64,000 bases of DNA from Fibrisoma limi BUZ 3. Lineage in GTDB: Bacteria; Bacteroidota; Bacteroidia; Cytophagales; Spirosomataceae. The stretch is taken from contig NZ_CAIT01000006.1 of NCBI RefSeq assembly GCF_000296815.2, positions 1,432,777 through 1,496,776 on the forward strand. The letters run 5' to 3'. This document shows positions 42,734-51,259 of this stretch, piece by piece (the first letter of the stretch is position 1; each line of letters opens with the position of its first letter). The position numbers and the translations under genes are program-made. Under the pieces are notes generated by a model. It did not search any database. It saw nothing but the letters and a program-made list of their open reading frames with translations, and had not been told where the DNA came from.

Positions 42734-44929
42734 ATGATTCGGCTTTTTTCGCTGTTCCTGACCCTTTCCTGCTTCTCTATCCTAACCGCCATGAGCGCCC
42801 CCGGTGATCGGCACATCGCCATCGAAACCCGCCGAACCGCGCTGGTCATCCGGGTCGACAAAGACCAGAACCCGACCATCGTTCACCTGGGCCAGCGGCT
42901 CACGCGACCGGATGAATACGCCCGCATTCCGGGCAACAGCAAACGCGGGGAGGATTATACCGGTCTGTATAATTCAGTCTATACCCCGGCCGGGAGCCGC
43001 AACCTGCTGGAGCCCGCCATTCAGGTCACCCACGCCGACGGCAACCCGTCGCTGGATCTCCGCTACGTCCGGCACGAGAGCAAATCGGCCGGTGACGGTG
43101 TGGTGCTAACCACAGTATATCTGAAAGACCCGCAGTATCCGTTTGACGTGACCCTGTATTACAAAACATATCAGGACGACGACGTCATTGAACAGTGGAG
43201 CACGATCCGGCACACGGAGAAAAAGAACGTAACCCTGCACAAATACGCGTCGGCCAACCTTTACATCCCCGCTCAAAACTACTACCTGACGCACTTCCAC
43301 GGCGACTGGGCCCGGGAAATGAACCCATCGGAAGTACCGCTGACCGAAGGCCTTAAGGTGCTGGATACGAAGCTAGGGACCCGCGCTGATCTGTTCCAGC
43401 CGCCCTCGTTTCTTGTGGCTCTGAACCAGCCCGCCCAGGAAGATCAGGGCGAAGTGCTGGCCGGTACGCTGGCCTGGTCGGGAAATTACCAGATCGCGTT
43501 TGAGGTGGACCCGCTGCATAACCTCCGCCTGATGGCTGGTATCAACCCGTATGCATCGGCCTACACCCTGGCCCCCGGTAAAGAATTTACAACCCCGGCG
43601 TTCCTGTTTACGTACTCCGCCACGGGCAAAGGCACGGCCAGCCGCAGCCTGCACCGCTGGGCCCGCAAATTTCGGATTCCGCAGGGGCAGGGCAACCGCC
43701 TGACGCTCCTGAACAACTGGGAAGCGACGTACTTCGACTTCAACGAGGAAAAACTGACCGCGCTGTTTAAAGACGGCAGGAAGCTGGGCGTTGACCTGTT
43801 TCTGCTCGATGACGGCTGGTTCGGCAACAAGTATCCGCGTAACGACGACCGCGCCGGGCTGGGCGACTGGCAGGAGAACGTCAAAAAGCTGCCGCATGGC
43901 CTTGGCTATCTGGTCAACCAAGCCGAAAGCACCGGAATCAAATTCGGAATCTGGCTGGAGCCGGAGATGGTCAGCCCGAAAAGTGAGCTGTACGAAAAAC
44001 ATCCGGACTGGGTACTCAAACTCCCCAACCGTCAGGAGTATTACTTCCGGAATCAACTGGTCCTCGACCTCAGCAACCCCAAGGTTCAGGATTTTGTATA
44101 CGGCATCGTGGACGATATGATGACGAAGAATCCGACCCTAGGCTATATCAAATGGGACTGCAACGCCGTCATTTATAACGCCTTTTCGGCTACTAATCCC
44201 AACCCCTCGCATCTGTATGTTGAGTACGTGCAGGGGCTGTATACCGTGCTGGATCGGCTGCGGGTCAAATATCCGAAACTGCCGATGATGTTGTGCTCCG
44301 GTGGTGGTGGTCGGGTCGACTACGGGGCGCTGCGGTACTTTACCGAGTTCTGGCCCAGCGACAACACCGACGGCCTGGAGCGCATCTTCATCCAGTGGAA
44401 TTACTCGAATTTCTTCCCCGCTATTGCCACCTGCAACCACGTCACGGACTGGGGCAAGCAACCCATCAAGTTCCGCACCGACGTAGCGATGATGGGAAAA
44501 CTCGGGTACGACATCGTGGTCAGCAAGCTGGACGAGAAAGAGTTACAATTCAGCCAGGAAGCGCTGAAAACGTACGAGCGCGTCAAAGAGGTGATCTGGC
44601 AGGGCGATCTCTACCGACTGGCCTCGCCCTATTCCGGCGACGTAGCATCACTGATGTACGTAAGTGAGGCACGGGACCGGGCGATCTGGTTCACCTACCT
44701 GACAAGCAGTCGCTACCGGGCGGGCAGCCAGGCCCCCATCCGCCTGAAGGGCCTCGATCCGGCTAAGAACTACACCATCCGTGAGTTGAACGTCTATCCC
44801 GGCACGAAATCATTCATCAATGACACTTCAACCACTTTTTCGGGCAACTACCTGATGACAGTCGGCTTCAACCCGAACGCAGACGCCAACCGGACGAGTG
44901 TGGTCCTGGAGGTGACCGAAGCCAAGTAA
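42734..44929 (+). CDS. Glycoside hydrolase family 36 alpha-galactosidase
   Basis: 731 residues with a signal peptide (LFSLFLTLSCFSILTAMSA). The (beta/alpha)8 barrel shows FLLDDGWFGNKYPRNDDRAGLGDWQ, FGIWLEPEMVSP, the nucleophile Asp in YIKWDCN and the acid/base Asp in WPSDNTDGLERI, so both catalytic residues are present. It removes terminal alpha-galactose, usually after larger cuts by other enzymes. Last gene of the utilization locus, 115 bases after GH30. In combination this suggests a galactose-decorated glucan or a glycolipid-type substrate, though this cannot be settled from sequence. Confidence 0.95.
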   Translation: MIRLFSLFLTLSCFSILTAMSAPGDRHIAIETRRTALVIRVDKDQNPTIVHLGQRLTRPDEYARIPGNSKRGEDYTGLYNSVYTPAGSRNLLEPAIQVTHADGNPSLDLRYVRHESKSAGDGVVLTTVYLKDPQYPFDVTLYYKTYQDDDVIEQWSTIRHTEKKNVTLHKYASANLYIPAQNYYLTHFHGDWAREMNPSEVPLTEGLKVLDTKLGTRADLFQPPSFLVALNQPAQEDQGEVLAGTLAWSGNYQIAFEVDPLHNLRLMAGINPYASAYTLAPGKEFTTPAFLFTYSATGKGTASRSLHRWARKFRIPQGQGNRLTLLNNWEATYFDFNEEKLTALFKDGRKLGVDLFLLDDGWFGNKYPRNDDRAGLGDWQENVKKLPHGLGYLVNQAESTGIKFGIWLEPEMVSPKSELYEKHPDWVLKLPNRQEYYFRNQLVLDLSNPKVQDFVYGIVDDMMTKNPTLGYIKWDCNAVIYNAFSATNPNPSHLYVEYVQGLYTVLDRLRVKYPKLPMMLCSGGGGRVDYGALRYFTEFWPSDNTDGLERIFIQWNYSNFFPAIATCNHVTDWGKQPIKFRTDVAMMGKLGYDIVVSKLDEKELQFSQEALKTYERVKEVIWQGDLYRLASPYSGDVASLMYVSEARDRAIWFTYLTSSRYRAGSQAPIRLKGLDPAKNYTIRELNVYPGTKSFINDTSTTFSGNYLMTVGFNPNADANRTSVVLEVTEAK

Positions 44930-44938
44930 AATTAACGT

Positions 44939-44986
44939 ATTACCCCAAACCCCTGAAGCGGTCGGCCGTTGCCGGGGTTTGGGGTA
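44939..44986. repeat. Palindrome with the G4-family core between convergent genes
   Basis: Perfect 13-base arms TACCCCAAACCCC (44941-44953) and GGGGTTTGGGGTA (44974-44986) with an inner GTCGGCCGTTGCC loop. It shares TTACCCCAAACCCCTGAAG with the element at 47476. Placed between the ends of two convergent genes, it may serve as a bidirectional terminator. Confidence 0.8.
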
Positions 44987-44995
44987 GTTCAAAAC

Positions 44996-46855
44996 TCACG
45001 GCTTTGGTTGATACCGCAGCCGGGCCACTTTACCATCCATCGTCGTGACCAGCACCTCGCCCTTGCCCAGCGGCCAGACTCGATTCAGCATGGCGTTCGA
45101 GAGTTTGTGCGCCCAGGCTACCTGCTTCGCCTGCCGGTCTACGGCGTAAAGTACCCCATCGTCAGTGGGTACGTAGATGAAGCCGTCGCGCTCGGTAATG
45201 GGCGACGGGCTGATCTCGTAGCCGTAGTTGCAATTGACAAACCACTCGGGTTGCGCACTATCCGAACGCGTCGACATGGCCCAGAGCGTGTCGTTCATGC
45301 ACTTGACGTAGAACAACGACTGGTCGGGCGAGAGGCCGCTGGCTTCAAAGCCTTTGTGCTGGTTCGACTTCCAGATTTCCTTACCGGTTTTGGCATCAAT
45401 GGCCGTTACGGTCCGGTCGGGGGTCTGGATAAGGATACGGCCATTCGTGAGCACCGGCACCGTAGCCGCCGGAGAGTAGTTGCGGCTTTTACCGTTTGTC
45501 CACGTCCAGACAGGCAGACCGTTTTTCTTGTTCAAAGCGTACAAAGTCGATCCCCAGGACCCAAAATACACCGTTCGTTTGTCAGCCACCGGCACCGACT
45601 CCACGAAGCCGTTTACGCTGGTAAATGACCAACGTTCAGCGCCGTTTTTGAGCGATAGCGCCCGGAATTTGCCCTCCGAACTGCCGATATACACCACCTT
45701 ACCGTCGATGAGTGGGCAGGCCACGATGGGCTTACCCGTTTCAACTTTCCAAAGCAGACTACCCGTACGTTTGTCCAGACAGTAAATAACACCGTCTGTC
45801 GATGCGACCACAACGCGATCTTTTTGAATGGCAGGTGTTGAATACACTTTACCGTTCGTCGCGAACCGCCACCGTACGTTGCCATCGGCTACCGACAGGG
45901 CCACGATCTGCCCGTTGGTATTTGGGTAAATGGCCAGGTCCCCATCAACCACTACGCCCGCGCCGACGTCGCTGCTGTCCTGCTTTTCCCAGACGGCCCT
46001 GACGGTACTGTATTGCTGGTTTACTGCGTACGACGGGCGTTCATAGTGCTGTTTGCTTTTACTGAACTGGTGATTCTCCAGCACGATCGTTCGCCAGGGG
46101 ACCGCCGTCTGACCGAGGGTCTCCCCTACCGTTGGCGTCCGCACGGCGAAGTACATGCTGTCGTTCCGCATCGTGACGATGTTGTAAGCACCGACCGACT
46201 CCTTCGCCCGGAGATTGGAACGGCCCATCGTGCCCGGTATTCCTTCAAAATCCAGTTCTTTGTTGGCGTGACCGTGCCCGCAAAGAGCCGCCTGTACGTT
46301 TGTCTTTTTCAGCTCATCGATCAGCAGATACCAGTTCGCCAGGGCCGGGTCGAGCGGGTAATGATTCATAAAGATTACCGGCCGGTCGGTACCTTTCAGC
46401 TTCTCGGCCTCCGCCCGTAGCCATAGTACGTCTTCCCGAGCCGCCAGGCCCGGCGACATCCGCATGTTCGGGCCACTGCCGCAGCCAATGAAGCGGTATT
46501 TACCAACGTCAAACGAAAAGCGCTCAGCACCGAAGATTTTACGAAAACTATTGCAGCCGTTCTCCGACCATTTCGTATCGTGATTGCCGGGAAAGATGTA
46601 CCATTTCTTAGTCAAACCGTCGATGATGCGTCTGGCCGTCATAAACTCTTCTTCCGTGCCAAAATCCGTAACGTCGCCGGTAAATACAACAAAGTCAATG
46701 TCGGATTGGGCATTAATGTCGTTGACCGTTCGTTGCAGGTCTTCGGCGGCCGTTTCGGGCGCTCCTACGTGGGTATCTGTCACAAAAGCGAAGCGAATGG
46801 GCTGCGCCCAGGCGCTCACCGACACACTCAGTAATAAGGCAATCAGTCGAATCAT
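44996..46855 (-). CDS. Calcineurin-like phosphoesterase fused to a PQQ-like beta-propeller
   Basis: 619 residues with a signal peptide (LIALLLSVSVSAWAQ). Residues about 20-250 form a metallophosphoesterase with DTHVG, GDVTD, PGNHD, NHYP and GHGHANKE, the five metal-site motifs. Residues about 300-619 are seven or so short blades of the PQQ/WD-like type (GQIVALSVADGNVRWRF, YCLDKRTGSLLWKVETG, TVTAIDAKTGKEIWKS). The first part should hydrolyse phosphate esters or polymers in the periplasm; the second may bind substrate or partner. Convergent with the GH36 gene, separated by a palindrome. Confidence 0.9.
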   Translation of the reverse strand: MIRLIALLLSVSVSAWAQPIRFAFVTDTHVGAPETAAEDLQRTVNDINAQSDIDFVVFTGDVTDFGTEEEFMTARRIIDGLTKKWYIFPGNHDTKWSENGCNSFRKIFGAERFSFDVGKYRFIGCGSGPNMRMSPGLAAREDVLWLRAEAEKLKGTDRPVIFMNHYPLDPALANWYLLIDELKKTNVQAALCGHGHANKELDFEGIPGTMGRSNLRAKESVGAYNIVTMRNDSMYFAVRTPTVGETLGQTAVPWRTIVLENHQFSKSKQHYERPSYAVNQQYSTVRAVWEKQDSSDVGAGVVVDGDLAIYPNTNGQIVALSVADGNVRWRFATNGKVYSTPAIQKDRVVVASTDGVIYCLDKRTGSLLWKVETGKPIVACPLIDGKVVYIGSSEGKFRALSLKNGAERWSFTSVNGFVESVPVADKRTVYFGSWGSTLYALNKKNGLPVWTWTNGKSRNYSPAATVPVLTNGRILIQTPDRTVTAIDAKTGKEIWKSNQHKGFEASGLSPDQSLFYVKCMNDTLWAMSTRSDSAQPEWFVNCNYGYEISPSPITERDGFIYVPTDDGVLYAVDRQAKQVAWAHKLSNAMLNRVWPLGKGEVLVTTMDGKVARLRYQPKP

Positions 46856-46865
46856 TATGTTTTTG

Positions 46866-46951
46866 TTTTACCGCAAAGACGCAGAGGAATCGCAAAGTGC
46901 GCTAATATACGTTGTGCTCTTGGCGTTTTTCTTTGCGTCTTTGCGGTAAAA
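46866..46951. repeat. Palindromic repeat of a fourth family
   Basis: Arms 46866-46886 and 46931-46951 match at 20 of 21 positions (TTTTACCGCAAAGACGCARA). The type CCGCAAAGACGCAAAG is a common intergenic sequence in many bacteria. It sits between the phosphoesterase gene start and five bases from the stop codon of the short FecR-like gene. Confidence 0.75.
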
Positions 46952-46955
46952 AGAG

Positions 46956-47357
46956 TTAAATCTTTTTACTTGGCCTTACCCTCAACTTTTGCCCTGATCG
47001 ATTCACGCTGTTCAGCATCTTGCCTTTTTCGGGTTGCGTGACCCGGCGTTCTGCTTTGTTGAGTTCGTGGATGACAAGGTTCCAGCCAAGCCAGATGAAA
47101 TAGCTCAATAAGCCTACGGCAACCAGCCCCCGGTAGAAACGCATGGGTAACCGCCGAATCGTGGTTTCGAGCGTAGTCTGCGGTTCCAGCCGATGCCAGT
47201 TCTTGGTCAGCAGTGCCCGCTTTTCAGTCTCCGAGAGTGTCGGCTCAACTGGTACATTCAGGGCGTTGTACCAGGCCTCAACCTGCGCCCGTTCCTCGTC
47301 GGTGGCCTGACCATTGTGGTAGTTGGTCAGCAGCGCCAGTAGCGTTTCCTTGTCCAT
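46956..47357 (-). pseudogene. Truncated FecR-like anti-sigma remnant
   Basis: 133 residues: the N-terminal part (MDKETLLALLTNYHNGQATDEERAQVEAW) matches the sigma-binding domain of Bacteroidota FecR proteins and a membrane helix follows (YRGLVAVGLLSYFIWLGWNLVI). After it only about 35 basic residues remain, while the periplasmic FecR and DUF4974 domains (about 220 residues) are absent. The stop lies five bases before a palindromic repeat, which suggests that the repeat or a deletion cut the gene. No sigma factor gene is adjacent. It could still be a short functional anti-sigma, so the pseudogene call is moderate. Confidence 0.55.
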
Positions 47358-47475
47358 TACGTGATGGGGTCAGGCAGGACTCTCCTAACGACCTTCCCAT
47401 AGCCTGACGGACAAGTCTGAAAATACCCTAATGGACTGTTGTTACGAATTTGTTAAGGCTACATCAAACTAAAAT

Positions 47476-47565
47476 ATTACCCCAAACCTCTGAAGGGGCT
47501 TAGCGCTGCTATCTCCAGAATCCTGGCCTGAGCGGAGCTAAGCCCCTTCAGGGGTTTGGGGTAAT
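47476..47565. repeat. Large palindrome of the G4-rich family
   Basis: Arms 47476-47504 and 47537-47565 are complementary at 28 of 29 positions and include ATTACCCCAAACCYCTGAAG. The loop is about 32 bases. Located 23 bases past the LytTR gene stop, it is the longest copy in the window. Confidence 0.85.
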
Positions 47566-47588
47566 TATACAATTTACGGGCTGGTGCT

Positions 47589-48338
47589 TTACAGCGGTCG
47601 CCCCGACAGCCGGAGCGCGTCGAACAGTAGCGGAGCGTACTGATCACTGACTGGAATGGCCGTTCCGCCCACGACGACCTGCTGCTTGCGAATGACCTCA
47701 ATCCGGTTGCAGTCGACAATGAACGAGCGATGGATGCGCATGAACCGGGGTGCGGGCAATCGCTCCTCCATCGCTTTAAGCGTCATGCGGGTCAGGATCG
47801 GGCGAACCTGACTGGTGGTGTAAATCTTGACGTAGTCTTTCAGCCCCTCAACGTAGCGAACCGTGTCGACCTGCACCCTTACCAGCGAATAATCGGCGTT
47901 CACGAAAAAATCGTCAGAGGAGGGCGCAGCCGATGTACTAACCGGAGCCGGGGTTTCGGGCTGATTCAGGGCCTGCCGGGCTTTCTGAACCGCCTGGATA
48001 AACCGCGTAAACGCAACGGGCTTGAGCAGATAATCCAGTACGTTCAGGTCGTAACCGGTCAGGGCATATTGCTCGTAGGCCGTAACCAGAATGACCAGCG
48101 GCCGGTGCGTTAGCCCCTCCAGCAGTTGGGTACCGGTCAGCCCCGGCATCTGTACGTCGAGGAACATCAGATCAACCGGCGTTCCGGTATCAGCTTCCTG
48201 CTGGAGTGTTTCGAGCGCGTCGAAGGCATCGTCGCAGGTACGGACCAGTTCCAGCCCGGGCACTTTCCGGATGTTGTCGGCCAGCAGGGCCAGAGCCAGG
48301 GGTTCGTCATCAACGGCAATGCAGCGAATGGGTTTCAT
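47589..48338 (-). CDS. LytTR-family response regulator
   Basis: 249 residues. Receiver domain (about 4-120): acidic residues in CIAVDDEPLALAL, phospho-acceptor Asp in LMFLDVQMPGLTG, and LLKPVAFTRF. C-terminal LytTR DNA-binding domain (about 145-249): FFVNADYSLVRVQVDTVRYVEGLKDYVKIY and RFMRIHRSFIVDCNRIEVI. It works with the kinase encoded seven bases upstream. Its targets are unknown; LytTR systems in Bacteroidota control surface and envelope functions. Confidence 0.95.
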   Translation of the reverse strand: MKPIRCIAVDDEPLALALLADNIRKVPGLELVRTCDDAFDALETLQQEADTGTPVDLMFLDVQMPGLTGTQLLEGLTHRPLVILVTAYEQYALTGYDLNVLDYLLKPVAFTRFIQAVQKARQALNQPETPAPVSTSAAPSSDDFFVNADYSLVRVQVDTVRYVEGLKDYVKIYTTSQVRPILTRMTLKAMEERLPAPRFMRIHRSFIVDCNRIEVIRKQQVVVGGTAIPVSDQYAPLLFDALRLSGRPL

Positions 48339-48344
48339 GGAGAC

Positions 48345-49475
48345 TCAGCGTAATTTAAGCAGTAGGGAGACTTCATACCAGCCACCGGCCCGGCTGGTTT
48401 CGAGGTAATGGTCGGGGTACAGTAATTTCAATCGGCGCTGTACATTTTTCAGGCCAATCCCCGACCCGACCAGTGTTCCACCCGTGGGCGCTTCGGCCAC
48501 TGCCGACGACCGTCGGGAGCGATTTTGCCGCGTAGGAGTGGTTGCAACGAGTTCGGGGAAATCAGCAACCGGCGAATCGGCCACCTTGTTCCGGACGTTG
48601 AACCACAGCATCGTGCCCATCATCCGCAGCCGGATTTCGACCACGGCGGGAGAACCGGCTGCGTGGATGTGCCGCCCCGTCCCGTGTTTGAATGCATTTT
48701 CGACGAACGGAATCAACAGCATCGGTTCAATCCCCATGGCCGGATTTAGCCCTTCGACCTGGTACTGCACCTGTACTTTATGCCCCAGCCGGAGCTTTTC
48801 GAGGTTGATAAAATCTTCGAGGTAACTGACTTCACGCTCGATGGGTACCCGTTCTCCGTCGGCGTCGTAGAGCATGTACCGCATCAGCCCCGCCAGTTGA
48901 ATCGTGACGGGCTCAACGGATTCGGGCCGTAGCCGCGCCAGCGACACGATGCTGTTCAGGATGTTGAACAAAAAATGCGGGCTGATCTGCGACCGCAGAA
49001 ACGCCAGTTCCGACTTCAGCCGCTCGTTTTCCTGCTCTTTCTGATCCTGCTGCCGCCGGTGATAATCGTTCAGCACTTTGTAGGTCGTACTGATTGACAG
49101 CACGAACATAGCCGGGATGATCGACGCCAGCATCATCCGGTAATGAATCTGCATAAGTCCATACCGGAGCAGTTGAAACCCAAACGAAAGGCCGACCATC
49201 AGCACCAGACAGCCAACCACAACGAGCAGGTAATCCCGCATGCCACGCTTGTCGAGGATGCGGGGAATGAACACGTACACGTTGAGGTAAAACAGCCCGA
49301 CCGTCAGGAGATTAAACAGGACCGGATAAGCCGGAGAGTAGACCGGTAATTTCGTGATTGGCTCAGGGGGTCGATTACCCACAAAAAAAGGCAGGACGAC
49401 GAAGGCCACCCAGAACAGCAGGAGCAGCAGCCGTCGGCCCGTGCGGGGCAACCGGAATGAGTGCGGAACAGTCAT
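48345..49475 (-). CDS. LytS-like sensor histidine kinase
   Basis: 376 residues. Several membrane helices in the first 160 residues (LLLLLFWVAFVVLPFFVG; YPVLFNLLTVGLFYLNVYVFI; YLLVVVGCLVLMVGLSFG; ASIIPAMFVLSISTTY), a coiled-coil link, then the His_kinase domain with FLRSQISPHFLFNILNSI, whose His is the phospho-site, and a HATPase-like end (IPFVENAFKHG, GIGLKNVQRRLKLLYP). First gene of the pair with the LytTR regulator. Signal unknown. Confidence 0.95.
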   Translation of the reverse strand: MTVPHSFRLPRTGRRLLLLLFWVAFVVLPFFVGNRPPEPITKLPVYSPAYPVLFNLLTVGLFYLNVYVFIPRILDKRGMRDYLLVVVGCLVLMVGLSFGFQLLRYGLMQIHYRMMLASIIPAMFVLSISTTYKVLNDYHRRQQDQKEQENERLKSELAFLRSQISPHFLFNILNSIVSLARLRPESVEPVTIQLAGLMRYMLYDADGERVPIEREVSYLEDFINLEKLRLGHKVQVQYQVEGLNPAMGIEPMLLIPFVENAFKHGTGRHIHAAGSPAVVEIRLRMMGTMLWFNVRNKVADSPVADFPELVATTPTRQNRSRRSSAVAEAPTGGTLVGSGIGLKNVQRRLKLLYPDHYLETSRAGGWYEVSLLLKLR

Positions 49476-49638
49476 ACTCTAATCTAACGCTTCCAGAGCA
49501 GGTTACTGCCGTTGATTTAGCAAAAGAGCGACTAAACGCCCGAATGTGTCGATGAGCCGGGCCGCCCAGGCGATTTCCCGGGTTTAGCTTCCGTGCCTTA
49601 GGGCCGAATGCTTACCGTCTGCTCCAAGCCGTGGTGTA

Positions 49639-49657
49639 GTCAGGTTCTAAACCTGAC
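49639..49657. repeat. Small hairpin after the S41 peptidase
   Basis: GTCAGGTT-CTA-AACCTGAC, perfect 8-bp stem with three-base loop, 25 bases past the peptidase stop. No T-run, so it is not a convincing terminator; possibly another short repeat. Confidence 0.4.
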
Positions 49658-49681
49658 CGCGCAAAACTGGCGTTGTAAACA

Positions 49682-51217
49682 TCACCGCAAACTGGTTTCC
49701 CGCTCGATCAGCAACAGGGCTTTTTCCAGGTCCAGGTCCTGATGGTGGGCGATGGCGTCCGGCGTGTATTCAACCGGAAAATCGGGCATGACGCCGTGGC
49801 CATCGACCGGATTTCGCGAGGGGGTAACCAGCCGCATCCACGGAAACTGAAGCACAATGTTGGAGTTGGGCAAGGTAAGTTTCTGGTTTGTTCCTCCTCC
49901 GCAGCCCAATTCCGTGCCGCCCGTTTCGCGACCGATGAACACCGTACGCGGGCGGGCCACCCGCAACGCAGCCGCAAAGTTAGCCCCGTTCGAGAACGTA
50001 CCGCCATCAATCAGGACGTACAGCTTACCCCGGAACCGGTCGTGCCGGGCTACGCGCTGGTAGCCCGTAATGCGGCCGACTTCTTTCCGAAAGTCGAAGT
50101 AATACCACTGGCCGATCCGGCGACTGGGACCAAACGTAGCGAAGTAGCTCCGGGTCAGGTCGGAGTCGAAGTGATCGTCGAAACGGTTTTTGCCGGGATT
50201 CGGTACCTTGGCAATTACGCGCTGAAGAAACACATACGACGTATCGGCCAGGTACGACAGCAGGTTATTGATGATCCGTACGTCACCGCCGTGGTTCCGC
50301 CGAACGTCAAGAATCAGGTTTTTAATGTTCTTGCGGGTCAGCGTCCGGAACGCTTCGCGATAATATTCCTCGTCGTTGTATTCCAGCGCGTTGACCGTCA
50401 ATACAGCCGATAGCGAATCGTTAAGCAACTGCAGGTTCAGATAACTCCGTTTATGGGCCTCTTCTTTTTCGCGGGCCAGTGCTTTTTCTTCCTCGTCGGT
50501 AAGTTTACGCGCTGGTTCGTCCGGTTTTTTGGGTTCTTCGGACTTAGGCTTTGCCGCAACGGTCAGCGTCCGGCGTGTACCGTCGGGGGCCAGCACACTA
50601 AGCGTATACGGCCCCGGCCAGCGGTAAACCCACCAGCAAACATCCTCAAAGAAGTCGTACTCGTTCAGGAAGAACTCTTTCCAGGTCTGGTTATGGCCGT
50701 CGCCGTTCCACGTATTCAATCCGGTTTTGATGATCTCGGCAATGGGAACGCTATTGATTGCCAGCAATTGTGAGCCGACAGCCAGCGTCGAATCCGTCGA
50801 CGTATTGGCCACAATCCAGGCACGGCCTTTGCGCACGAACACATCAAACGGCAGATGAACCAGCCGGGGGCGGCTGCTGGCCGATTTATAGTCTTCGCTG
50901 TGTTCCAGTTGGGTATGCCCACAGCGGATGCGGCAAATGAGCGGGTACAGCCGGTTGATGAACTCCTGCTCGGTCAGCGGCTGATTAAGCGACGCCAGCG
51001 TTTGGTTGAACGCTGCGTTCATGGAGTCCCTGGGCGTGTACCAGTACAGGCTCGGATGCAGTTCTTCCAGCGCGGACCGCATAAGCCTGAAATCTTCCCG
51101 CAAATCCTTGACCGAAATTTTCCGGTTTGGATTGTACCCTTTCAGGAATTGAGCAGCCAGTTGGTTACTGGTCAGCAGGAATACAAGGAGATAGACGTAT
51201 CGCTTCACAACAAACAC
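49682..51217 (-). CDS. S41-family serine peptidase-like protein
   Basis: 511 residues, starting with GTG at 51217 or 51208 (no ATG nearby); a signal peptide follows (YVYLLVFLLTSNQLAAQ). The S41 core shows NLILDVRRNHGGDVRIINNLLSYL and the nucleophile Ser in DGGTFSNGANFAAALR, with ETGGTELGCGGGTNQKLTLPNSNI after it. N-terminal region resembles the tricorn-core-like domain. It lies in the periplasm or is secreted; substrate unknown. A Lys/Glu-rich insert (KPKSEEPKKPDEPARKLTDE) interrupts the region around 240-265. Upstream by 42 bases is the sterol desaturase-family gene. Confidence 0.88.
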   Translation of the reverse strand: MFVVKRYVYLLVFLLTSNQLAAQFLKGYNPNRKISVKDLREDFRLMRSALEELHPSLYWYTPRDSMNAAFNQTLASLNQPLTEQEFINRLYPLICRIRCGHTQLEHSEDYKSASSRPRLVHLPFDVFVRKGRAWIVANTSTDSTLAVGSQLLAINSVPIAEIIKTGLNTWNGDGHNQTWKEFFLNEYDFFEDVCWWVYRWPGPYTLSVLAPDGTRRTLTVAAKPKSEEPKKPDEPARKLTDEEEKALAREKEEAHKRSYLNLQLLNDSLSAVLTVNALEYNDEEYYREAFRTLTRKNIKNLILDVRRNHGGDVRIINNLLSYLADTSYVFLQRVIAKVPNPGKNRFDDHFDSDLTRSYFATFGPSRRIGQWYYFDFRKEVGRITGYQRVARHDRFRGKLYVLIDGGTFSNGANFAAALRVARPRTVFIGRETGGTELGCGGGTNQKLTLPNSNIVLQFPWMRLVTPSRNPVDGHGVMPDFPVEYTPDAIAHHQDLDLEKALLLIERETSLR

Positions 51218-51259
51218 CTGTGCCGACCGAACACCCGGCCGGTTTTATATCCCGGCAAC

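Noticed and set aside
44939-44986. Reading the palindrome only as a rho-independent terminator
   Set aside because: There is no T-run on either side and it shares its core with palindromes that are not at gene ends, so it is listed as a repeat with possible terminator activity.
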